Part shown: positions 1 to 5,363 of the stretch, one piece after another
Layout: every line of letters begins with the position of its first letter
How positions within the stretch are numbered: the stretch's first letter is position 1
NCBI GenBank assembly: GCA_017647245.1
Contig: JAGCKY010000041.1
Location: 1-5,363, forward strand
Length of the DNA stretch: 5,363 nucleotides
Direction: 5' to 3'
Origin: Elusimicrobiaceae bacterium
GTDB taxonomy: Bacteria > Elusimicrobiota > Elusimicrobia > Elusimicrobiales > Elusimicrobiaceae
Made by a program: the position numbers and the translations under genes
The notes under the pieces: model-generated
Databases searched by the model: none
What the model saw: the letters and a program-made list of their open reading frames with translations, nothing else
What the model was told of the DNA's origin: nothing

Positions 1-359
1 CGCGAATTATTACCGTGTTCGGTTGCGGCGGGGACCGCGACCGTACCAAACGCCCCTTAATGGGGCATACCGCGTGCAGTAACAGCGATTTTGTTTTTTT
101 AACCAATGACAATCCGCGCACAGAAGACCCAGCGCAAATTTTTGCCGACATACAAAAAGGCATGCAAGGTTTTACCAATTACACGCTGGAGCCGGATAGG
201 CGCAAAGCCATTTTTGCCGCGATTAAAATGGCACAAAAAAATGATATAGTCATTATTGCGGGCAAAGGCCACGAACAAACGCAAAAAATCGGCCACGAAG
301 TATTACCCTTTTCGGATCAACAAACCGTGCGCGAAGCGTTGCGGGAGAAATATGTTTAA
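1..359 (+). CDS. murE: MurE, UDP-MurNAc-tripeptide synthetase (meso-DAP-adding), C-terminal part
   Basis: This is the 3' end of murE; its start lies before the window. The open frame runs from base 3 (RIITVFGCGGDRDRTKRPLMG) to TAA at 357-359, giving 118 residues. MurE is a cytoplasmic Mur ligase that uses ATP to add the third amino acid to UDP-MurNAc-L-Ala-D-Glu. The visible part covers the end of the central ATPase domain (GCGGDRDRTKRP) and the C-terminal ligase domain. The DNPR motif (bases 108-119) is the signature of enzymes that take meso-diaminopimelate; L-lysine-adding MurE differs here. The AGKGHE motif (258-275) and the final FSDQQTVREAL segment are also typical. A GTG at base 15 is only an internal Val codon, not a start. 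The stop overlaps the murD start by 8 nt, so the two genes are probably one transcript. The family assignment is firm; only the N-terminus is missing. Confidence 0.96.
   Translation, partial: RIITVFGCGGDRDRTKRPLMGHTACSNSDFVFLTNDNPRTEDPAQIFADIQKGMQGFTNYTLEPDRRKAIFAAIKMAQKNDIVIIAGKGHEQTQKIGHEVLPFSDQQTVREALREKYV
343..347 (+). promoter_or_regulatory. Shine-Dalgarno site for murD
   Basis: GGGAG lies inside the last codons of murE, 4 nt before the ATG at 352. It supports the 352 start over the in-frame ATG at 256, which would add 32 residues encoded wholly within murE and unrelated to the MurD N-terminus. Confidence 0.6.
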
Positions 360-1716
360 AGCAGAAAAATTCATAGGTAAAAAAGCGTGTGTTTTAGGCG
401 CGGGCAAAAGCGGTGTGCAAGCCACCAAGTTGCTCGCGTGCCGTGGATTTTCTGTCTTAATCAGCGATGAAAAGAAATCCGCACACTTGCCCGCGTTGCC
501 CGCAAATGTCCGAGTGGAAACGGGCGGTCACACAGCGGGTGTATTTAACTGTGGATTTATGGTTAAAAGCCCGGGTATTTTTCCGCGCCACCCGGTGCTG
601 CAAGAAGCGCGCAAACGCAAAATCCCGATTTTTTCGGAATTGGAAATTGCTTTGGCTTTTATGCCTAAAGATATTTGCGTGCTCGCGGTATCGGGCACGA
701 ACGGAAAAACAACTACCACCGCGCTACTGGGCGAAATTTTAAAAGAACATTGTGCCAAACATTTTCCGCAAAGACGCACGTTTGTGGCGGGCAATATCGG
801 TGCGCCGGTTTCGGCCGCCGCGGCAGAAATGAAGCCCGGTGATTTTTTAGTGTTGGAAGTATCCAGCTATCAATTGGAAGACAGCACGTTCTTTCGTCCG
901 AAAGTGGCATGTCTGCTTAACATTACGCCGGACCATTTGGACCATCACGGCAGTATGCAAAAATATATTGCGGCCAAAGCGCGGCTGTTTAAAAATCAGC
1001 GCAGTAATGATTTTGCAGTGCTCAACGGGGCCGACCAATATTGCACGCAAATCGCGGCGCAACTCAAAGGCCGTCTGACTGCCTTTTCGGCCAAACCCAG
1101 CCACATGTTAAAAACAGATGTGTTTTTTGACGGAGATGAAATTATTTTCAGCGCGGGGTATCATTTGCGCGCACCCAAATTAATCGGCATACACAATGTG
1201 GAAAACGCCATGGCCGCGGCTTTGTGTGCGTTGGCTGTGGGCGTAACCCCGCAAACGATACAGACGGCGTTTAACCGTTTTTCGCCCATGGAACACCGCA
1301 TTGAGCCGTTTGCACAACATGCGGGCGTCACCTATGTCAATGACTCCAAAGCCACCAATTTGGACTCTACGTTAATTGCGCTGGAATCATTTGAAAAACG
1401 GCCACACATTTGGCTGATTTTGGGCGGGCGCGACAAAGGCGCTTCATACGAAGTGCTGTCAAACGAAATTGACGCGCGTTGCAAAGCCGTGCTGACTATT
1501 GGCGAAAGTATGGATAAAATCGCCCAAGAACTCAAAGCGCACGTGCCGCTGGTGCGTTGCACTACATTGGAAAAAGCCGTGCGACATGCCGCCGCGCATG
1601 CCCAAAAAGGCGATGTGGTGCTGTTGTCTCCGGCGTGTTCTTCCTTTGACCAGTTTAAAGATTACGAACAGCGCGGACGTGTGTTTAAGAAATTGGTCAT
1701 CGGACAGCTGAAATAG
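352..1716 (+). CDS. murD: MurD, UDP-MurNAc-L-alanine:D-glutamate ligase
   Basis: MurD is a cytoplasmic enzyme that uses ATP to add D-glutamate to UDP-MurNAc-L-Ala, the second amino acid of the peptidoglycan stem. From ATG 352 the product is 454 residues, close to the usual 440-460. Domain 1 binds the UDP-sugar: LGAGKSG at 15-21 and SPGI at 73-76. Domain 2 holds the ATP P-loop SGTNGKTTTT (114-123), GNIG (147-150), SSYQ (171-174), the DHLDHH metal-ligand region (194-199) and K209 in AKARLF, the probable carbamylated lysine. Domain 3 has HRIEPF, NDSKATN (330-336), LGGRDKG and SPACSSFDQF (about 426-435), a MurD hallmark. No motif is missing. It starts inside murE (ATGTTTAA overlap), which suggests translational coupling. 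The usual murF and mraY between murE and murD are absent here. No convincing terminator follows the TAG stop. Confidence 0.98.
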   Translation: MFKAEKFIGKKACVLGAGKSGVQATKLLACRGFSVLISDEKKSAHLPALPANVRVETGGHTAGVFNCGFMVKSPGIFPRHPVLQEARKRKIPIFSELEIALAFMPKDICVLAVSGTNGKTTTTALLGEILKEHCAKHFPQRRTFVAGNIGAPVSAAAAEMKPGDFLVLEVSSYQLEDSTFFRPKVACLLNITPDHLDHHGSMQKYIAAKARLFKNQRSNDFAVLNGADQYCTQIAAQLKGRLTAFSAKPSHMLKTDVFFDGDEIIFSAGYHLRAPKLIGIHNVENAMAAALCALAVGVTPQTIQTAFNRFSPMEHRIEPFAQHAGVTYVNDSKATNLDSTLIALESFEKRPHIWLILGGRDKGASYEVLSNEIDARCKAVLTIGESMDKIAQELKAHVPLVRCTTLEKAVRHAAAHAQKGDVVLLSPACSSFDQFKDYEQRGRVFKKLVIGQLK

Positions 1717-1787
1717 CTTTTTACGGGCCGCCTCTTTCCCGCCGCGCCGCAAATTTAATAAAATATAGTTAATCACAAATTACTACT

Positions 1788-2612
1788 ATGCCAACCGTTA
1801 TGAAAGAAGATTATTATGAGATTTTAGGTGTTTCGCGCACGTCCTCACAGGCGGAAATCAAGTCTGCCTTCCGTCGTGCGGCTATGAAATGCCACCCCGA
1901 TTTGCACCCCGGTGACAAACAAGCCGAAGAACAATTTAAAAAGGTAAACGAGGCCTTTTCCGTTTTGTCCGATCCGCAGAAAAAACAAATGTATGACCAA
2001 TACGGTCATGACGGTGTGAACATGGGCGCGGGCGGATTTGGCGGATTTAATGCCGCGGGCTTTGGTGATGTGGGTGATATTTTCAGCTCGGTGTTTGGCG
2101 ATATTTTCGGTGGGGGATTTGGCGGCGGACGCGGCGGAAAACCGCGCCCGCGCCGCGGCGAAGATTTAAAAAGTGATGTGGAAATCACATTAGAGCAGGC
2201 CTATGAAGGGCTTGAAAAAGAAATTGTCTACACCCGTGTGGACCGCTGTTCTGTGTGCGGTGGCACAGGCGCGGAAGAAGGAAGTGCAGTTAAAACATGC
2301 CGCTCGTGTAACGGAACGGGCAGCGTAGTGTATCAGCAGGGATTTTTCAGCATGCGCCAAACGTGTCCCGATTGCGGCGGCAAAGGAACGGTGGTAGAAA
2401 AACCGTGTAAAAAATGCCGCGGCTCGGGCGTGGAACATATTAAGGAGACCATCACAGTCAAAATCCCGTCCGGGGTGCGCAGTGGCGTTACACTGCGTAT
2501 TTCCAACGGCGGCGATATCGGCACAAACGGCGGCGGGTATGGGGATTTGTATGTAGAAATGCACGTCAAAGCGCATAAAATTTTCCGCCGCGACGGAGAC
2601 GATTTAATATAA
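1788..2612 (+). CDS. dnaJ: DnaJ chaperone, translated part up to an in-frame stop
   Basis: DnaJ is the J-domain co-chaperone that delivers unfolded clients to DnaK and stimulates its ATPase. Reading from ATG 1788 gives 274 residues ending at TAA 2610-2612. Order of domains: J domain with YYEILGV (9-15) and the catalytic HPD triad (36-38); a Gly/Phe-rich linker (about 80-120); four complete CxxCxGxG zinc motifs starting at residues 154, 171, 193 and 207; then the first part of the C-terminal client-binding domain. DnaJ is normally about 370-380 residues, and the same frame continues after the stop with clear DnaJ sequence to 2906. The gene is therefore interrupted by one nonsense codon, not by a frameshift. 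A second ATG at 1800 (MKEDYYEILGV) matches the usual DnaJ start better; neither has a visible Shine-Dalgarno. No CIRCE lies in the 71 bp upstream. The truncated product would lack the second C-terminal subdomain and the dimerisation end. Confidence 0.93.
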   Translation: MPTVMKEDYYEILGVSRTSSQAEIKSAFRRAAMKCHPDLHPGDKQAEEQFKKVNEAFSVLSDPQKKQMYDQYGHDGVNMGAGGFGGFNAAGFGDVGDIFSSVFGDIFGGGFGGGRGGKPRPRRGEDLKSDVEITLEQAYEGLEKEIVYTRVDRCSVCGGTGAEEGSAVKTCRSCNGTGSVVYQQGFFSMRQTCPDCGGKGTVVEKPCKKCRGSGVEHIKETITVKIPSGVRSGVTLRISNGGDIGTNGGGYGDLYVEMHVKAHKIFRRDGDDLI

Positions 2613-2906
2613 GACGCACGTATTACCTATCCGCAGGCGGTGCTAGGCGGCAGTATCAAAGTGCCGACGATTGAGGGCAAAGAAGTAGAAGTTACTATTC
2701 CCAAAGGTACGCAATTTGGCGCGGTGCTGAAAATGCAAGGTTGCGGTATGCCCAAACTGGGCAAAAAAGGTTTTGGCGATTTGCTTATTAATGTGCAAAT
2801 TGACGTGCCCAAAAAACCGACCGCACGGCAAAAAGAACTATTGGAACAATTGGCTGAAGAAACGGGCGGCAAAAAAAGTTTCTTTGAAAAATTGTTTGAG
2901 AAATAA
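2613..2906 (+). pseudogene. dnaJ: Severed C-terminal end of DnaJ, same frame after the internal TAA
   Basis: Directly after the TAA at 2610-2612 the same frame reads DARITYPQAVLGGSIKVPTI and continues, without another lesion, to TAA 2904-2906 (97 residues). It lines up without a gap on the end of DnaJ: compare E. coli DnaJ, where NNLYCEVPINFAMAALGG matches DDLI*DARITYPQAVLGG. It holds the GDLLINVQIDVP strand region and the C-terminal helix (RQKELLEQLAEE) that contributes to dimerisation. Counting the stop codon, the whole locus 1788-2906 has 372 codons before the final stop, which is normal length. A GTG at 2640 could in principle reinitiate translation, but it has no well-spaced Shine-Dalgarno and would make only 88 residues. 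It is listed as pseudogene because no separate start is credible. If the stop is a sequence error or is read through, this is simply the end of an intact dnaJ. Confidence 0.85.
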
Positions 2907-2927
2907 TTTTTTCATAATGCTACTCCT

Positions 2928-2961
2928 CGCCGGCCTTGGTAACAGGGCCGGCGTTCCTTTT
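2928..2961 (+). terminator. Intrinsic terminator after dnaJ
   Basis: CGCCGGCC (2928-2935) pairs perfectly with GGCCGGCG (2946-2953). One G-T and one T-A pair extend the stem to 10 bp around a 6-nt loop. The T-rich tail TTCCTTTT follows at 2954-2961. It sits 22 nt after the last dnaJ stop and separates the dnaJ transcript from the pilin promoter. Confidence 0.88.
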
Positions 2962-2999
2962 GTTTGAGGGTTGGCTTTTTATTTGCGCAAAAATAGGGC

Positions 3000-3027
3000 T
3001 TGACTTGTTTTTTTTTTTTGGTACAAT
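3000..3027 (+). promoter_or_regulatory. Sigma70-type promoter of the pilin gene, T12 tract in its spacer
   Basis: The -35 box is TTGACT (3000-3005) and the -10 box is TACAAT (3022-3027), 16 nt apart, with an extended -10 TG at 3019-3020. Each box differs from consensus by one base. The spacer is almost entirely a run of 12 T (3008-3019). Transcription would start near 3034, giving a leader of about 150 nt. Confidence 0.75.
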
Positions 3028-3051
3028 ACGGGGGTAGGGATTGTTTTTAAA

Positions 3052-3154
3052 TGTCGTCATCGCGGGCGTGGACCCGCAATCCAGCGTTGTTTATAAAGGA
3101 AAAAAGGCCTTAATAAACGGACTGGATCCCGGATCCATTTCCGGGATGACGACA
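3052..3154. repeat. 103-bp nested inverted repeat, possible small non-autonomous palindromic element
   Basis: The ends are a perfect 10-bp inverted repeat, TGTCGTCATC (3052-3061) and GATGACGACA (3145-3154). Inside lie an ATCCAG/CTGGAT pair (3079-3084 and 3122-3127), a left hairpin GCGGG/CCCGC (3062-3066 and 3073-3077), a right hairpin CCCGG/CCGGG (3128-3132 and 3141-3145, the last G shared with the outer arm), and a central stem GTTTATAAAGG/CCTTAATAAAC (3089-3099 and 3108-3118) with one mismatch around an 8-nt loop. The layout resembles dispersed palindromic repeats of the REP or MITE type found in many bacteria, but no second copy is present in this window. It lies wholly in the pilin 5' leader, after the promoter and before the Shine-Dalgarno. 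No coding frame is apparent in it. Confidence 0.8.
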
Positions 3155-3168
3155 CACACAAAACAAAG

Positions 3169-3175
3169 AAAGGAG
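3169..3175 (+). promoter_or_regulatory. Strong Shine-Dalgarno of the pilin gene
   Basis: AAAGGAG lies 8 nt before ATG 3184 and fixes the start. It is the best-matched ribosome site among the complete genes here and lies just outside the palindromic repeat, so leader folding need not hide it. Confidence 0.85.
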
Positions 3176-3183
3176 AACGTATT

Positions 3184-3711
3184 ATGAACAAAAAAGGATT
3201 CACGCTAATAGAGTTGTTAGTAGTCGTATTAATTATCGGTATACTGGCCGCCATTGCTTTGCCGCAGTATCAAAAAGCTGTGATGAAATCCCGCTATGTG
3301 CAATTAAAAGTATTGGTCCACGCGATTGCCAATGCACAAGAAGTTTACTACATGGCAAACGGACAATATGCGGAACTTTTTGATGATTTAGATATCAATA
3401 CGCCTGCATTTAATAGTGAAACCATAAATAGCAGTAGCAGTGGTAGAAGCAATAAAAGATATTTTGATTGGGGAAATTGTTGGATATCAGGCGTGTCGTC
3501 AAATGATACTCGTGTGGGTTGTGCGGATACAAAAATCGAAATGGCCTATTATGTATATCAGCAGAAAATATCACCGGTATGGTCCGGTGTTAAAGAATGT
3601 CGCGCAAATAATCAAGTTGCCAACTCCGTCCAAAATCAACTTTGCAAAGCGGAAACAGGGGCGGCCTCGGGATCTGAAAGCGACGGTTGTACTTATTGGA
3701 CTTATCAATAA
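3184..3711 (+). CDS. Type IV pilin-like protein with prepilin leader
   Basis: This 175-residue protein carries a class III prepilin signal. A short basic leader MNKKG is followed by FTLIELLVVVLIIGILAAIA. Prepilin peptidase should cut after G5, methylate F6 and leave 170 residues; E10 is the Glu at mature position 5 needed for assembly. Residues 6 to about 27 form the hydrophobic half of the N-terminal helix, held in the inner membrane before assembly, and the helix continues to about residue 58. The rest is a Ser/Asn/Gly-rich globular domain with five cysteines (99, 113, 139, 154, 169), so disulfides are likely and one Cys may be free. The N-terminal third resembles the pilin-like proteins that are plentiful in Elusimicrobium. 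Pilus, pseudopilus and DNA-uptake roles cannot be separated from sequence. It has its own promoter and lies alone, with no pilus assembly gene nearby. No clear terminator follows it. Confidence 0.9.
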   Translation: MNKKGFTLIELLVVVLIIGILAAIALPQYQKAVMKSRYVQLKVLVHAIANAQEVYYMANGQYAELFDDLDINTPAFNSETINSSSSGRSNKRYFDWGNCWISGVSSNDTRVGCADTKIEMAYYVYQQKISPVWSGVKECRANNQVANSVQNQLCKAETGAASGSESDGCTYWTYQ

Positions 3712-3745
3712 ATTTCCTTTCAAAATTAGCAATCTAAAAAAGGGG

Positions 3746-3775
3746 TTGACAAAAATAAATTTATTGTGCTATACT
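3746..3775 (+). promoter_or_regulatory. Sigma70-type promoter of hrcA-grpE
   Basis: TTGACA (3746-3751) matches the -35 consensus fully, and TATACT (3770-3775) differs from the -10 consensus by one base. The spacer is 18 nt and includes an extended -10 TG (3767-3768). The expected start, near 3782, falls inside the CIRCE operator that begins 1 nt after the -10 box. Confidence 0.9.
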
Positions 3776-3776
3776 A

Positions 3777-3803
3777 TTAGCAGACTATTTGTAAGAGTGC
3801 TAA
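3777..3803. promoter_or_regulatory. CIRCE operator (HrcA binding site)
   Basis: The site reads TTAGCAGAC, a 9-nt spacer, then GAGTGCTAA. The CIRCE consensus is TTAGCACTC-N9-GAGTGCTAA. The right half is perfect and the left half differs at two bases (CT to GA), so 16 of 18 positions match with exact spacing. Its place over the transcription start and directly ahead of hrcA fits repression of hrcA by its own product, released on heat shock. Confidence 0.93.
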
Positions 3804-3841
3804 AATAAATGCACTTAACCGTCGGCGGACAGGTATAGCAT

Positions 3842-4939
3842 ATGAGAATTTTAAAACCCGAAGTGGCCAAAGAGCGCAAAGAAAAAATCTTGCGCTGGGT
3901 GGTGCAGCAGTTCGTAGAAAACCGCCGCCCGATCGGCTCACAATTACTCGCAGACAGCGCGCTAAAAGATATTTCCAGCGCCACCATCCGCAATATCATG
4001 AAGGATTTAGAGGAAGAAGGTTACCTCTATCAACCGCACACGTCCGGCGGGCGTATACCGACGGACAAGGCCTACCGTTATTATGTAGATTACCTCACCG
4101 GCATGCAACGCATGGCGGCGCAAGAGCGCGAGCGTATTGAAAAACAATACGACGAGCGCGTGGGCGAATTGGACAATGTGATGCTCCACACGTCGCGTTT
4201 ACTGGCACGGTTGTCGGGTGCGGCGGGATTTGTTTATACCGCTAATGTAGAAGAACAGGAAGTAAAACGCTTGGACTTTTTGCCGTTGGGTTCGGGTATG
4301 TTACTGGCGGTGTTGGTGATGCAGTCGGGGCAAGTGCGCCATTGGCCGGTGAAACTCGGCTATGATTTGCCGCCTGCTAAATTGCGCCTATTAAGTAACT
4401 TTATTAATAGTGAAATTGAGGGCATGACGCTTAAAGAAGCGCAACAATTTTTGTGGCAGTATATTCAAGCCGAATACCGCGAAGTAGCCGATGTGGCAGA
4501 TGTGGCCGTACAAATTTTAAAAGATATGCAACAGCCGCGTGCCACTGCCGAGCAGTTATATATTGAAGGGCTCGGGCGCATGTTGGAAAACACGGAAGAG
4601 TCCGATTACGAAGACCTCAAACAAATGATGCGCGTGGTAGAAGAAAGACAGCGGTTATCCGAACTGTTATCGGAAAAAATGGACGATTTGCGCCGTAGCG
4701 GCAAGGACGTGGCCGTCAGTATCGGCAGCGAAAACGAAATCAAAGAGTTGCAAAATGTCAGTATTGTGTCTTCGGCGTACCGGGTGGGGGATAAAACCGT
4801 CGGTATGGTGGGAATCATCGGGCCGAAACACATGCAGTACACCAAAGTGATGTCGCTGGTAAAATTCATGGGGGATTTGCTGGAAGGCAGTATGAGCGCG
4901 TGGAACGCGCTGCCCGGCAAGGATGAAGATTATGAGTAA
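3842..4939 (+). CDS. hrcA: HrcA, heat-inducible transcription repressor
   Basis: HrcA is the cytoplasmic dimeric repressor that binds CIRCE and holds down chaperone genes; in studied bacteria its activity depends on the GroE chaperonin. The product is 365 residues, slightly longer than the usual 340-350. The N-terminal winged helix spans about residues 5-75, with PIGSQLL (30-36) and the recognition-helix region SSATIRNIMKDLEEEGYL (45-62), followed by the HrcA signature SGGRIPTDKAYRYYVD (68-83). The middle GAF-like part has FVYTANVEEQEVKRLDFLPL. The C-terminal end keeps the IIGPKHMQY segment and SLVKFMGDLLE. ATG 3842 has a modest AGG 8 nt upstream and gives the full winged helix. A CIRCE site and a strong promoter lie just ahead, so the gene is very probably autoregulated. 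Its stop overlaps the grpE start by 8 nt (ATGAGTAA). Confidence 0.97.
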   Translation: MRILKPEVAKERKEKILRWVVQQFVENRRPIGSQLLADSALKDISSATIRNIMKDLEEEGYLYQPHTSGGRIPTDKAYRYYVDYLTGMQRMAAQERERIEKQYDERVGELDNVMLHTSRLLARLSGAAGFVYTANVEEQEVKRLDFLPLGSGMLLAVLVMQSGQVRHWPVKLGYDLPPAKLRLLSNFINSEIEGMTLKEAQQFLWQYIQAEYREVADVADVAVQILKDMQQPRATAEQLYIEGLGRMLENTEESDYEDLKQMMRVVEERQRLSELLSEKMDDLRRSGKDVAVSIGSENEIKELQNVSIVSSAYRVGDKTVGMVGIIGPKHMQYTKVMSLVKFMGDLLEGSMSAWNALPGKDEDYE

Positions 4940-5363
4940 GAAACATCGTCACGCGGCGCAAGAAGTGCCGCAAGAAGAAGTTGTGCAAGAAGAAGAAACC
5001 GCGCTTGAACAGCCCGCCGAACAAGAGCCGGACTATTACGAAAAATACGTGCGACTGAGCGCGGACTTTGAAAATTTCCGCAAACGCACCGAGCGTGAAA
5101 AAGCCGCTTTCTTGGCCTATGGCAAGAAAGACTTTGTGGAAAAACTGTTACCCGCCTATGAGGTATTGTTGCGCCAAGAAAAAAACTTGGAAAAAGAAAC
5201 AGAAAAAGCAGATACCAGTTTAGTGGGCGGAATCAAAATGGTATTGGGGGAATTGAAAAAAGCGTTTGAAAGTGAAGGAGTAAAAAAAATGGATGTAGTG
5301 GGCAAACCCTATGACCCGCAAACCGCCGAAGCGATTGCCGTTATCCCGGCCAGCCCGGAATGC
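4932..5363 (+). CDS. grpE: GrpE, nucleotide-exchange factor of DnaK, 5' part
   Basis: GrpE is the dimeric cytoplasmic factor that drives ADP release from DnaK. The frame opens at ATG 4932 and is still open at the window end, giving 144 residues of a protein usually 170-200 long. An AAGGA ribosome site lies at 4919-4923, 8 nt before the ATG. Residues 10-35 are an acidic Gln/Glu-rich tail, commonly variable in this family. The family core begins at YYEKYVRLSADFENFRKRTE (35-54), which lies in the long paired dimer helix, and continues with DFVEKLLPAYEVL (67-79). Residues 121-144 (DVVGKPYDPQTAEAIAVIPA...) enter the beta domain that contacts the DnaK ATPase domain; most of that domain lies outside. 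It overlaps hrcA by 8 nt and shares its CIRCE-controlled transcript. dnaK may follow, but that is not visible. Confidence 0.96.
   Translation, partial: MSKKHRHAAQEVPQEEVVQEEETALEQPAEQEPDYYEKYVRLSADFENFRKRTEREKAAFLAYGKKDFVEKLLPAYEVLLRQEKNLEKETEKADTSLVGGIKMVLGELKKAFESEGVKKMDVVGKPYDPQTAEAIAVIPASPEC

Noticed and set aside
256..351. An in-frame N-terminal extension of murD from ATG 256
   Set aside because: These codons lie within murE and encode a Lys/Arg-rich stretch unlike MurD; ATG 352 has a ribosome site and gives the normal N-terminus.
1717..1745. A terminator after murD (CGGG at 1724-1727 with CCCG at 1738-1741)
   Set aside because: The stem is only 4 bp with a 10-nt loop and has no T tract after it, so dnaJ might still receive murD readthrough.
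1735..1769. A possible dnaJ promoter with TAAAAT (1759-1764) or TATAGT (1764-1769) as the -10 box
   Set aside because: The only -35 candidate, TTTCCC at 1735-1740, matches poorly. A/T richness alone produces such -10 boxes, so I did not list it as a feature.
2006..2188. A Pro-rich minus-strand open frame
   Set aside because: It is the antisense of the Gly/Phe-rich linker of DnaJ, whose GGN codons read as Pro-rich on the other strand.
2640..2906. A separate 88-residue gene starting at GTG 2640
   Set aside because: It is in the dnaJ frame, aligns inside the DnaJ C-terminal domain and lacks a ribosome site; it is the tail of the interrupted dnaJ.
3057..3254. A 65-residue minus-strand open frame across the palindrome and pilin start
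   Set aside because: It runs through the inverted repeat and the antisense of the conserved pilin leader, and shows no recognisable motif.
3809..3838. A 9-codon leader ORF (MHLTVGGQV) ending 3 nt before the hrcA ATG
   Set aside because: It is too short to judge by coding signal and its only possible ribosome site lies within CIRCE; chance is the simpler explanation.
1..5363. Reassigned stop codons as an explanation of the dnaJ TAA
   Set aside because: TAA ends murE, the pilin, hrcA and the dnaJ tail at expected lengths, so it functions as stop in this genome.

Overview
This window is chromosomal bacterial sequence with every supported gene on the + strand. From left to right it holds: the 3' end of murE; murD; dnaJ, interrupted by an in-frame TAA; a type IV pilin-like gene with its own promoter and a palindromic leader; hrcA behind a sigma70-type promoter and a CIRCE operator; and the 5' part of grpE, cut by the window end. 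Nothing looks phage-, transposase- or CRISPR-derived.

Organism: the MurE tail carries the DNPR motif of meso-diaminopimelate-adding enzymes, which suits a diderm bacterium. The pilin N-terminus and the sequence just after it (KAVMKSRYVQLKVLVHAIAN) resemble the pilin-like proteins that are abundant in Elusimicrobium and its relatives. I therefore lean towards Elusimicrobiota, but this is recall-based and not tested by a search.

Positions 1-1716 are a cell-wall unit in which murE and murD overlap by 8 nt, so they are probably co-translated. After a 71-bp gap comes dnaJ (1788-2906), which ends at a strong intrinsic terminator (2928-2961). Positions 2962-3183 hold a promoter with a 12-T tract in its spacer, then a 103-bp nested inverted repeat in the pilin 5' leader. 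The pilin gene (3184-3711) is followed by the heat-shock unit hrcA-grpE (3842 onward), whose genes also overlap by 8 nt.

How the genes work together: MurD and MurE add D-Glu and then meso-DAP to the peptidoglycan stem peptide. HrcA represses its own transcript through CIRCE. GrpE and DnaJ are the nucleotide-exchange factor and J-domain co-chaperone of DnaK, which is not in this window. dnaJ is near hrcA-grpE but has no CIRCE of its own in the visible upstream gap, and the pilin cassette separates the two.

The points most worth checking are the premature stop in dnaJ, the possible phase-variable pilin promoter, and the palindromic repeat in the pilin leader. I did not find a previously undescribed multi-gene system.
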